DNA from: Bog-473 sp963800725
GTDB taxonomy: Bacteria; Actinomycetota; Acidimicrobiia; Acidimicrobiales; RAAP-2
Direction: 5' to 3'
Length of the DNA stretch: 64,000 bases
Assembly: GCA_963800725.1 (NCBI GenBank)
Contig: CAWDCE010000003.1
Coordinates: 97,451-161,450, forward strand
Shown here: positions 55,919 to 64,000 of the stretch, piece by piece
How the letters are laid out: each line of letters opens with the position of its first letter
How positions within the stretch are numbered: position 1 is the stretch's first letter
Program-made: the position numbers and the translations under genes
Notes under the pieces: model-generated
What the model was told of the DNA's origin: nothing
The model's input: the letters and a program-made list of their open reading frames with translations, nothing else
The model's database searches: none

Positions 55919-56932
55919 CTAGGGCACCGGTTGGTCGGTGGCTTCGAGACCCCAGACCTTGGCCACCAAGGAGAGGGACTGGCGTCTCGCGCCAAACGAA
56001 TGAGCTCGGGTCGAGAGCATGAGCTCATCTGCGTTGGTACGCACAAGTAGGTCATGCAATCCCTCGTTGACCGAGGCGGGGTCGCCAATGAGATGGGTGG
56101 CCATGGTCTCGTCGACGAGGGAGCGTTCGGCCGCGGTGAACTGGTAGGCCTCGGCTTCTTCGGGTGACGGCATCAAACCGAGTCGGCCGCTTCGCAGCTG
56201 CAGGGTGCTCAGTGCGGTTGACCCTGACAACCAGCGGGCCTCATCGCTGCTCGGGGCGCAGATGACCGACACCGCCACCATGGTCTTGGGCTCGCTCCAC
56301 AAAAACGATGGCCGGAAGTTTGACCGGTAGGCATCGAGGGCCTGGTCCAAGAGTCCGGGGCTGAAGTGATAGGCGAAGGAGTACGGGAGTCCCAACTGAC
56401 CGGCGAGCTGCGCGCTGAAGAGCGATGAACCGAGTAGCCACACCTCGGGCAGGTACCCGCGTCCCGGTGTCGGGGCGGGGTGGCGCGCTGGACCGTCTGA
56501 TGCGGCCAGGTAGTTGACCAGTTCGACTACATCATCAGGGAAGGTGTCGGCCCCAAGCCCTGCGCTACGCCGCAGGGCTCGAGCGGTGACTTGGTCGGTC
56601 CCAGGCGCTCGCCCCAATCCGAGATCGATGCGTCCGGGATGGAGTGCTTCGAGGGTGGCGAACTGCTCGGCGATCACCAGGGGTGAATGGTTGGGCAGCA
56701 TGACCCCACCTGACCCGACGCGCAGGTGGTCGGTGGCATTGGCTAGGTGGGCGATGAGCACGGCCGGCGCCGAGCTGGCCACGGCCGGCATGGCGTGATG
56801 CTCGGCCACCCAGAATCGGTGGAAGCCAAGTTGTTCGGCCGCCACCGCCAATTCGGTGGTCTCGGCGAGTGCTCGAGCCGGATTGGACCCGGTGGAAACC
56901 GTCGCCAATTCGAGTACCGAGAGTTTGGTCAC
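55919..56932 (-). CDS. LLM-class flavin-dependent oxidoreductase (luciferase-like)
   Basis: A 337-residue (beta/alpha)8-barrel. The family motifs LSVLELATVSTGSNPARALAE, FHRFWVAEHH and RIDLGLGRAPGTDQ are clear. Such proteins use FMN or F420 to oxidise or reduce unknown substrates. GTG at 56932 gives the family length; an ATG at 57058 would add 42 non-family residues. A noisy copy lies at 61350-62447. The region upstream holds AAGGAGG on the opposite strand, so the promoter is shared with a divergent transcript. Confidence 0.9.
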   Translation of the reverse strand: MTKLSVLELATVSTGSNPARALAETTELAVAAEQLGFHRFWVAEHHAMPAVASSAPAVLIAHLANATDHLRVGSGGVMLPNHSPLVIAEQFATLEALHPGRIDLGLGRAPGTDQVTARALRRSAGLGADTFPDDVVELVNYLAASDGPARHPAPTPGRGYLPEVWLLGSSLFSAQLAGQLGLPYSFAYHFSPGLLDQALDAYRSNFRPSFLWSEPKTMVAVSVICAPSSDEARWLSGSTALSTLQLRSGRLGLMPSPEEAEAYQFTAAERSLVDETMATHLIGDPASVNEGLHDLLVRTNADELMLSTRAHSFGARRQSLSLVAKVWGLEATDQPVP

Positions 56933-57075
56933 ATAGGTTTCAACACCCAAAGGGGCACAGGTCTTCCCGGGTGCTGTCCATTTCCCGTTAGCGTGGGAGT
57001 TGAGTTCGGTCACCGGCCGAGCTTGGACGCTGGACCCAGTCCCGTTGAGCGTCTCCATTTAAGGAGGCACCAACC

Positions 57076-57875
57076 ATGACCCAGCGCAGCCGAAGCCGAG
57101 CAATGCTTCCCCGTGGCTTCGACGCCGCCGAACGCTGATGCCCAGCGAGCGATTGCTACGGATCTTGTCCAGATCAACCAGGGCGGCGATTCGGGAAGCG
57201 TCCTCGACGCGGGCCAGTTGCCAGGTGTTCAGCCGAGGAGAGCGTGGGTGATCGGCGCCGGGGATCGTCGGTGGTGGTCGAGCGGCATCCGCTCGGGGGC
57301 ACCGTCTGCGGCTCGAAGACGATGAGCTGCGCTCATTGAGAGAGCTCCAAATTCACACCGGCGAAGGACCATGCCTCTGTGCGTTCCACGCTGACCGACC
57401 GGTGCATCAAGCCGGATCTGGCCAGACCCGACACCGGCGCCGCGTGGCCGGCTTCTGCCCACCCGCCGTGGCCGCCCGGGGCCCGGGCCGTCTTCGGTTT
57501 CCGCTGCCAGGTCGGCGGACGTCTGCCTGGGTGCCTGAACCTCTATCGGGATGTCCCGGATCGAGCTCGCGACGACCAGCCTGGCCGACGCCCTCGTCTT
57601 GGCCGCGGTGGCCGGCCCGGTCGGTCCTCGAGCATGCCGGTCGGCCGCTCCGGGCGGTGCGCTGGCGGCATCAGATCAGAGCGGGGACCGCACCGATCCG
57701 CTTCGTGGTGCACCGGCGACCGGCATCAGTGGCGGTCCAGCTGGGGGTCGAGCTGGCTACAGCGCGGTGCATCTGCGGCATACGCCTCGCCACCGATCGG
57801 CTGGTCACCGACGTCGCCACGGACGTCGTGGCCCGGCGAGTTGGAGTCGAGCACGCGGGATCGGGCAACACGTGA
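57076..57875 (+). pseudogene. GAF-ANTAR regulator 1, left-arm copy, broken
   Basis: A strong AAGGAGG (57061-57067) precedes ATG at 57076, but that frame ends after 20 codons, with a second ATG overlapping its stop (TGATG at 57138). Fragments of a GAF domain and an ANTAR domain follow in changing frames; the C-terminal piece LATDRLVTDVATDVV is visible. In the right arm the same part reads cleanly as LVCLRAYAFATNRLVTDVAK. ANTAR proteins bind RNA and act as transcription antiterminators. Confidence 0.65.
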
Positions 57876-57935
57876 GAAGCCGATGAAGCCTCGCAGTGGA
57901 CTCGATAGGTCCATCGCCAGTGCCAGGAGATCGTC

Positions 57936-58667
57936 ATGCCCAGAGAGTCATTGCTGGCCCAGACGTTGGTGGAGCTGGCGGACTCGCTGGTCGACGATTT
58001 CGACGTCGTCGAGCTCTTGACCATCTTGAGCTGATCGACGCGTCGAGGTACTCGAGGTGGCAGCAGCACGGGGATCTTGTTCGTATCCCCCGAAGGGGGA
58101 GCTGGGTGATGGCGTCGTCGAACGAGGCCATTCGTGTTCTGGGCTCTTCCGGCTTCAGGTGTCTGGAAGGACCCTGCTCGACTACTTCGCAGCCGGGTGC
58201 CGGTGATGGTCGCCGGACCTGTCGATGGCCGACGGGCGCTGGCCACCGCTTTGCACCCTCGAAAGCCGGCTCTCGCGGGCTCCGCTGCGGTCCACGCGCA
58301 TACCCGATGCGCCTTCGTGGCACCACGATCGGCGCCTTCAACCTTTTCGGGCGCAAGACCGGCACGCTCAACGAGGCCGACCGTCGGGCCCAGCCCGGCC
58401 TTCGCCGACGTGGCCACCATCGCCATCTTGCAGAACCGGGCGCTACTTGGCCGCAAAGGTGGTCAACGACGAACTCCAACACGCGCTGCAGAGCCGGATC
58501 GTGATCGAGCAGGCCAAAGGGGTGCTCGCCGAACGGCCAACATCGATGTCGAGCAGGCCTTCCCGTACTCCGCGTACCTTCGCCCGAACCACAACCGGCG
58601 GCTGGTCGAGGTCGCCCACGACGTGATCGACGCCAAGCTCGCCACATGGACCTCATTGGGGCAGTGA
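57936..58667 (+). pseudogene. GAF-ANTAR regulator 2, left-arm copy, broken
   Basis: ATG at 57936 begins MPRESLLAQTLVELADSL and continues VDDFDVVELLTIL before the frame is lost. Later pieces include VVNDELQHALQSRIVIEQAK, followed by GVLAER: the GAF-to-ANTAR junction and start of the RNA-binding ANTAR helices. The frame changes several times. The right-arm copy (60521 to about 59745) is broken at other sites, which argues for noise on one intact gene. GAF senses a small ligand or redox state; ANTAR binds RNA hairpins. Confidence 0.7.
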
Positions 58668-58753
58668 CCCGTCCGGACCAGCTGACGCCGGGCGGCCTTG
58701 TTGGGGGGTGGCCTACCCACACACCCGCAACGCAGAATGGGTAGACTAGATGC

Positions 58754-59092
58754 GTGGCTACGCAGATAGAAGAGTTCGGCACCGGGGAGGAGATCGAGGC
58801 CGCCGTCGGCATGCTTCAAGCTCTTGGGCGATAAGACCCGACTGCGGATTATCTGGGCGTTGTTGCACCAGGAATATTCGGTGAACGAGCTGGCCGAGGT
58901 GGTCGGCGCCCAGCCGGCCGGGGTTTCCCAGCACTTGGCGAGCTCCGACTGGCCCGATTGGTGCACACGGCGCGGCGAATCCGCCATCTATTACGCACTC
59001 GACGACGCTCACGTCCGACGGCTCGTTCGAGAGGTGATGTGGCACGCCGGCCACGACGAGCACGCCGATCATGACCAGAGAGTAGCGGGGTC
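58754..59092 (+). pseudogene. ArsR-family metal regulator, left-arm copy, broken
   Basis: GTG at 58754 starts VATQIEEFGTGEEIEAAVGM, then the frame shifts to DKTRLRIIWALLHQEYSVNE and LAEVVGAQPAGVSQHLA, and shifts again before AIYYALDDAHVRRLVREVMW. The His-rich end HAGHDEHADHD fits a metal-sensing ArsR of the NmtR/CzrA type. It is followed directly by the start of a cation-efflux gene, its natural target. An extra T at about 58,815 breaks the first frame. Confidence 0.8.
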
Positions 59093-59240
59093 GCCGGGGC
59101 ATTCGCGTCGAGCACGTAGAGCGAGTCCGACGAAACCGATCGCTCCTCGTCGCGCTGTTCCTTTTGCTGGCCTTCGTGGTACTCGAGATCACCACGGCGT
59201 TCTTGGCCAATTCTCTCGCCCTCTTCACCCATCGCCGCCG
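59093..59240 (+). pseudogene. CDF-family cation efflux transporter, N-terminal fragment (left arm)
   Basis: The piece SLLVALFLLLAFVVLEITTA with FLANSLALFTH is the first TM helix and following loop of a CDF zinc/cobalt/cadmium exporter (ZitB/CzcD type). It ends where the sequence folds back on itself near 59,236, so about 90 percent of the gene is absent. Pairing with the upstream ArsR is the standard metal-resistance operon. Confidence 0.75.
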
Positions 59241-59246
59241 TCGGCC
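59226..59246. other. Centre of the giant palindrome
   Basis: The 14-nt segments at 59212-59225 and 59247-59260 are reverse complements apart from one base; 21 nt between them are unpaired. The turning point lies inside the CDF coding sequence, just after the conserved LFTH. A natural palindrome or telomere would not be expected to begin within a conserved coding motif. Confidence 0.8.
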
Positions 59247-59370
59247 AAGAGGGCAAGAGAATTGGCCACAACGCCGTGGTGATCTCGAAGACCATGAAGG
59301 CCAGCAAAAGGAACAGCGTGATGAGGAGCAATGATTTATCAGGACTGGCTCGACGCGTGATGCGAATGCC
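59247..59370 (-). pseudogene. CDF transporter fragment (right arm)
   Basis: Read on the minus strand this gives LLLITLFLLLAFMVFEITTA, the same first TM helix as the left-arm fragment with several substitutions and a lost base soon after. It runs into the palindrome centre. Confidence 0.7.
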
Positions 59371-59371
59371 C

Positions 59372-59710
59372 CTGATGGCTGCTCCCGGTCATGATGGGCA
59401 CGCCTCGTCGTGGCCGGCGTGCCACATCACCTCTCGAACGAGCCGTCGGACGTGAGCGTCGTCAAGTGCGTGATCGATCCGGTTTCCACTGCGCCACGTG
59501 CGCACCAATCGGGCCAGTGGCTTGGCCAAGTGCTGGGAAACCCCGGCCGGCTCGGCGCCGACCACCTCGGCCAGCTCGTTTGCACCGAATATTCCTGGTG
59601 CAACAACGCCCGGATGATCCGCAGTCGGGTCTCATCGCCAAGAGCTTGAGCATGCCGACGGCGGCCTCGATCTCCTGCCCGGTGCCGAACTCTTCTATCT
59701 GCGTAGCCAC
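59372..59710 (-). pseudogene. ArsR-family regulator (right arm), broken
   Basis: GTG at 59710 starts the same VATQIEEFGTGQEIEAAVGM as the left arm. Here CTCAAGCTCTTG is correct but one G of a GGG run is missing, so the frame breaks at LLAMRP instead. The error sites differ from the left arm, and merging the two arms restores MLKLLGDETRLRII. Confidence 0.75.
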
Positions 59711-59744
59711 GCATCTAGTCTACCCATTCTGCGTTGCGGTGTGC

Positions 59745-60521
59745 GGGCCAGCCACCCCCCAACAAGGCCGCCCAGGCATAGTGGTCCGGACGGGTCACTG
59801 CCCCAATGAGGTCCGATGTGGCGAGCTTGGCGTCGATGACATCGTCCGCGACCTGGACCAGGCGCCGGTTGTGGCCTCGTGCATAGGTACGCAGGTACGT
59901 GAAGGCCACCTCGACGTCGATGCCGGCAGGCGCTCTGCGAGCACCCCCTTGGCCTGCTCGATCAGGACCCGGCTCTGCAGGGCGTGTTGGAGTTCGTCGT
60001 TGACCACCTTTGCGGGCAGCCGGGCGCCGTTTTGCAAGATGGCAATGGTGGCGACGTCGGCGAAGGCCTGGGCCAGCGCCCGGCCGTCGGACTCGTTGAG
60101 CATGCCGGCTTCGGCGCCGAAAAGATTCAACGCACCAATCGTGGTGCCTCGAAGGCGCATGGGTAGCGCGTGCACTGAGCAGAACCCCACGGCGCGGCTT
60201 TCGAGGGCGAAGTGTGGCCACCGCCCATCGCCCATCGTCAGGTCCCACTGCCATCACCGGCCCGCCCGAGCGGAAGCGGTCGAACGCCGGGCCTTCTTGA
60301 CACTGAAGCTCGTAAAGCCGAAGAACGCGATGGCCTCGTTCGACGATGCCATCACACCGAGCTCGCCTTCGGGGGAGACCAACAAGATCGCCCGCGGCGG
60401 CGATCGAGTACCTCGACGCATCGATCAGTCAAGATGGTCAAGAGCTCGATGACATCGAAATGGTCAACAGCGAGTCCGCCAGCTCCACCAACGTCTGGGC
60501 CAGCAATGACTCCCTGGGCAT
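59745..60521 (-). pseudogene. GAF-ANTAR regulator 2 (right arm), broken
   Basis: ATG at 60521 gives MPRESLLAQTLVELADSL, identical to the left-arm start, then loses about nine codons and the frame. A later stretch is in frame for much of the GAF domain (MRLRGTTIGALNLFGAEAGM and QAFADVATIAILQNGA) and the VVNDELQHALQSRVLIEQAK junction, and is cleaner than the left arm there. Confidence 0.7.
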
Positions 60522-60597
60522 GACGATCTCCTTGCACTCCGCGGACCTCACAAGTCCACACACGAGGCTACATCGACTTACTCACGCGTTGGCCCAT

Positions 60598-61337
60598 TCA
60601 GCGTTGCTCGTCTCCAGAGTCGAATGCGTCGGGCCACGATGTCCTTGGCGACGTCGGTGACCAGCCGATTGGTGGCGAAGGCGTATGCCCGCAGACACAC
60701 CAACACTTCAGCCAGGTCGACACCCCAGCTGGACCACGACCATGCCCGTCACCTGGTGCACCACGAAAGCGATCTGGGTCCCCGCTTTGATCGGTGCCGC
60801 CAGGTGCCACCACCTGAGCGGAGGCCTGCATGCTCAGGACCGACCGGGCCCGCGGCCAAGACGGGATAGGCATCCAGCTGGGTGCGGCGCTGAGCAATGC
60901 GGGCAGCATCACAATAGAGGTTGAGCGCACCGACACGGTAATCCCCACGCCCTGGAGCGGAAAACCGGCGCACGCCGCAGCGACTGCTTGGCCGTGTGCG
61001 CGAAAGCCAGCCAGCGCGGCGCCGCTGGGTCGGCGAGATCAGGCTCCACCGGTCGGGTCAGTGAGGCATCCGAGGCACGTCCGCATCGCCCCACGTGAAT
61101 TGGAGTTGCTTCAAATCGCGTTCCGAGCTGCGTGCGTGCCCGTGGGACCCGTGGCCACCAACATGATCCGCGCCCGACGCACCCACGCCGAGACCGCAGA
61201 GGCGGTCACGCTTCCGAATCGCTGCCCTGGTTGATCTTGGACGAGATACCCGTAGCAATCGCTGGCTGGGCCATCAGCCTTCAGTGGCGTCGACGGGGAA
61301 GCATTGCTCGGCTTCGGCTGCGCTGGGTCATGGTTGG
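60598..61337 (-). pseudogene. GAF-ANTAR regulator 1 (right arm), broken
   Basis: The C-terminal ANTAR-adjacent part reads well (VQLGVDLAEVLVCLRAYAFA then TNRLVTDVAKDIVARRIRL). The N-terminal half is scrambled, and its order and length differ from the left arm, making this the least reliable stretch of the palindrome. MTQRSRSRAMLPRR near 61,330 matches the left-arm start. Confidence 0.6.
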
Positions 61338-61349
61338 TGCCTCCTTTAA

Positions 61350-62447
61350 ATGGAGACACTCGGAGCAGAAATACGGTCGGCGTCCGAGACGAGCCAGTGA
61401 GTCGGCGCTGCTGACGGGAAATGGACAGCACCCGGGAGGCCTCTGCCTTTTGGGGGTGTTGAAACCTACCGTGACCAAACTCTCGGGTACTCAAAGATGG
61501 CAACGGTTTCCACCGGGTCAAATGCAGGCTCCGAAGGACTCGCCGAGACCACCGAATTGGCGGTGGCGGCCGAACGACTTGGCTTCCACCGATTGTGGGT
61601 AGCCGACGGTCACCGCCATGCCAGGCATGGCCAGCTCGGCACCAGCCATCGCCCACCTGCACCAATGCCACCGACCACCTAAGATGGGGTCAGGTGGGGG
61701 TCATGCTGCCCAACCATTCACCCCTGGTGATCACCAAGCAGTTTCAGAAGCACTAGACCCGGAAGGCGCCGTCGATTCTGGGATTCAGCGAGCGCCTGGA
61801 CCGACCAAGTCGCCTGGAAGACCCTCGGCGTGGCGCGGGCTTGCAGCCGACACCTTCCCTCAACGATGTAGTCGAACCATCAACTCCCTGGGACAAGTCA
61901 GCGCGCCACCCACCCGACACCGGGACGCGGGTACCTGCCGAGGTGTGGCTACTCGGTTCATCGCTCTTCCAGCACCAGCTCGCCGGTCGTTGGGACTCCC
62001 GTACTCCTTCACCTTATCAGCTGACCCGGACTCTTGGACCAGGCCCTCGATGCCTACCAGTCAAAGCTCCAGCTGGGAGCGAGCCCAAGACCATGGTTGG
62101 CAGTATCAGTGGTGCTTGCACCGACAGCGATGAGCCCACTGGTTGCAGGGTCAACCGCACTGAGCACCCTGCAGCTGCGAAGCGCTGACTTGGTTTGATG
62201 CCGTCGCCGAGACCGAGGGCCTACCAGTTCACAGCAAGCAAACACTCCCCCTCGTCGATGAGACCATGGCCACCCATCTCATTGGCAAACTGCACCTCGG
62301 TCAACGAGGGATTGCATGACCTACTTGTGCGTACCAACGCAGATGAGCTCATGCTCTCGACCCGAGCTGTATTCGTTTGGCACGAGAGACGCCAGTCCCT
62401 CTCCTTGGTGGCCAAGGTCTGTGCGTCTCGAAGCCACCCAGCCCTAG
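61350..62447 (+). pseudogene. LLM oxidoreductase (right arm), broken copy
   Basis: Recognisable pieces in several frames (ETTELAVAAERLGFHRLWVA, VRTNADELMLSTRA, RRQSLSLVAKV) follow the order of the intact gene at 55919-56932. Gaps of tens of bases are lost between them. It is the noisy mirror copy, not a functional paralogue. Confidence 0.85.
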
Positions 62448-62599
62448 GCACCACCGCTCCCACGGTCCGCGCCACAGGTCGACAGCAGGCTGGCCAACTT
62501 CTAATTGCGATGTCCCTGCCTCAATGGTGACCGGATCAATCCTTCAACTGTAGTTGTATGGTCCGATTCCCAGGTTGCTCCAGTGCGAGAGCCGCCGCG

Positions 62600-64000
62600 G
62601 TGGGCAGAACCACAAGGCACACTGTTTCGATCCGGTTGACCGGCGCTTCGCCGATCTGGCGGCGCCTGCTGATTGTGGCCCTGCTAGGTGGGACCGCGGC
62701 GGGGGTGGGTGGTGCGAGTGCTTGCCGCGAACAATCCCCACCACCGCCGGATGGTCTAGGTCGCGCACGCAGGGAGTGGGACCGCACCTCGGCCATCGCC
62801 ACAAGCGCAACAGACACCATGTCGGGCCTGCCGTGCCCCCCGGAGGCCCCTTCCTCTTATGACACACTTTCGGTCGGATGGTCATTTGCACCACGTCAAT
62901 GCCGTCTACTCGGAGTTGTACCCCGATCCCAACGACCTCAAAGTTGCCGGCCGCCGATGCCAAGGCGATGGCCGGACTTGGCTCGAATGTCGTGCGGCTC
63001 GGCCGCTGCTATCACAGCCTCCGACCAGGTACCGGCAGGACGTCAATGATCGGCCCCGCCTCTGCGAGCGGCACCCCGGGCCACACCACCATGTTCAATG
63101 CGACCTTGGCCTCGCGGTACCTCACCAACCTCACCTGCTCGGCACTATGGCGTCGCCACGCTCTTGGATATGCACCAAGACGTGTACAACCAAGCGCTTC
63201 CGCCACAAGGCGCACCATAGGCGGTGTGCACCAACGGGCACCCGAATCGTCGCGGCTCCGGTCACCGCAGCTCGACACCATAACTACCACAACCCCCGCC
63301 GCTGCTGATCGCCGAAACACCACTTTCTGGCTGAAGCGGTGCGCACTCAACCAGGATAGTGCCCCTCGTTGCCCATCATTTCGCCGAAGACAGACCCCTA
63401 CGTGGTTGGGTACGAGACCTTACGAGAACGACCCTCCTCCGAAGGTGGTGCTCATCTGTTCACGAGCAATAGACCTGAAGAATGCTTCTACACGGCCGAT
63501 CAGGCATCCAGGCCTAGACATACCCAACGGGTGCACTGCCGATGGACGATGCCAGCATCATGTCGGCATTACTGAGTCCGCCGTGGTTTGGTGTTTGTCA
63601 AAGTTCAACAATTGCTCGTCAGCACCACCTCCCGAGCTTGCTCGGACACATGAATTATCCCCAATACTCACTACAACTTCCACGCCTCCTGTGAGTTGCA
63701 GTCCCACACACACAATTCAATGAGATCTCAACAAGGTGTTGCATGATCAGATCATCCACAACGTCTCAGCAGGCCGCCAATCGCTTCTGGATGTCAAAGA
63801 CCCAAGGACCGCCCGGCGGACCGCCTTGTCCCGGTGGGTTCGCACCACCACGGACACCCCTTGTCGACGAAGTAGCCAGTGCACCAATAGCGCCATGGGC
63901 TCAGGTAGCTATTGGAGTTGGAAGTATTAAACAACCCGACGGGGAGCGCACACGAGGCGTTGGTCAGCGCCAAAGGCGGTCTACACCCGAGTAGCGATAC
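62600..64000 (+). pseudogene. GH5 enzyme (right arm), broken copy
   Basis: GTG at 62600 matches the start of the intact gene at 55753. Many exact blocks are separated by indels and clustered mismatches, and the frame changes repeatedly. The copy runs off the window at about codon 480 of the intact protein. Confidence 0.85.

Larger units (their letters stand above)
54294..59225 (+). repeat. Left arm of a giant inverted repeat (palindrome)
   Basis: Reverse-complement of this arm matches 59247-64000 in order, gene by gene. Exact shared blocks include 61 nt at 55217-55277 (partner 63063-63123) and 43 nt at 54318-54360 (partner 63934-63976). The sum of paired coordinates falls steadily from 118,472 at the centre to about 118,294 at the window edge, so the right arm is shorter by some 180 nt through many small deletions. 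Confidence 0.9.
59247..64000 (-). repeat. Right arm of a giant inverted repeat (palindrome), noisy copy
   Basis: This arm repeats the left arm in reverse order: CDF fragment, ArsR, two GAF-ANTAR genes, LLM oxidoreductase, GH5 enzyme. Every gene is broken by scattered substitutions and indels, whereas the left-arm GH5 and LLM genes are intact. The centre (59226-59246) is a 21-nt unpaired segment. The pattern fits an unpolished reverse pass of the same molecule or a fold-back chimera. Confidence 0.9.

Noticed and set aside
57076..57138. Stand-alone 20-residue peptide gene
   Set aside because: It has a strong ribosome site, but it lies in the noisy arm and is most likely the first exon-like piece of the broken GAF-ANTAR gene.
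59226..59246. Hairpin telomere of a linear replicon
   Set aside because: The fold lies in a CDF coding motif, has a 21-nt unpaired centre, and the arms carry independent indels. Chimera or read artefact is simpler. No telomere-resolution gene is seen.
61350..64000. LLM and GH5 copies as functional paralogues or ancient pseudogenes
   Set aside because: Order and orientation mirror the intact genes exactly, with long perfect blocks between clusters of errors. This is not how old paralogues diverge.
1..64000. Prophage, integron, insertion sequence or toxin-antitoxin module
   Set aside because: I found no integrase, transposase, terminase, relaxase or toxin-antitoxin pair on either strand.

Overview
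The window is high-GC DNA that reads as a free-living, lipid-metabolising actinobacterium. The family mix fits Acidimicrobiia or a relative best, but that placement is inference. It rests on frequent GTG starts and GTGA/ATGA overlaps, MurT/GatD, DUF35-plus-thiolase pairs, DUF1707 and PspC proteins, GAF-ANTAR regulators, an LLM flavin oxidoreductase and an actinobacterial-type sortase. I see no prophage, insertion sequence or CRISPR array.

Layout. 1-4.2 kb: the 5' end of a DUF35/thiolase pair, an aldo-keto reductase, and an MFS exporter with its TetR repressor and a clear palindromic operator. 4.2-10.8 kb: MMPL exporter, DUF1707 and PspC membrane proteins, a divergent PspC-type histidine kinase/LuxR response regulator pair, CysQ and a cold-shock protein. 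11.0-13.2 kb: TetR and a divergent carotenoid oxygenase. 13.2-20.3 kb: a tightly overlapped minus-strand operon (acyl-CoA dehydrogenase, thiolase, DUF35, acyl-CoA ligase, SDR, diiron protein, MmcQ) of the kind used for steroid or branched acyl side-chain degradation. 20.5-30.1 kb: mixed single genes, including a sulfotransferase, a PhnZ-like HD protein, TldD/PmbA and a LysR. 30.2-41.6 kb: a candidate small RNA, then a lipid locus (thioesterase, HAD-PlsC fusion, MurT-GatD, a second PlsC, a LarA-like protein, a zinc alcohol dehydrogenase and a fatty-acyl reductase-HAD fusion) beside a TetR. 41.6-46.3 kb: membrane proteins, CopC-CopD and YcnI, a likely copper locus with an unrecognised His/Cys-rich partner. 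46.3-53.7 kb: tRNA-Val, an ArsR-SulP pair, a DUF2079 protein, a sortase and a DUF11 surface protein. 54-57 kb: a GH5 glycosidase and an LLM oxidoreductase.

Two features dominate interpretation. First, twelve otherwise convincing genes between 7 and 46.4 kb are broken by one- or two-base indels, several at G or C homopolymers, which looks like uncorrected sequencing error. Second, the last 10 kb is one huge inverted repeat centred near 59,236. The right arm (59,247-64,000) is a noisy, progressively shortened reverse complement of 54,294-59,225, and both arms carry different indels in the same genes. A fold-back chimera or unpolished contig end explains this best; a real palindrome is possible but less likely.

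Gene functions are therefore given for the reconstructed proteins, with each break stated. The most interesting biological candidates are the LarA/acyl-reductase lipid locus, the His/Cys-rich copper-locus protein, the small RNA at 30.25-30.34 kb, and the sortase next to a surface protein with an unusual C-terminal signal.
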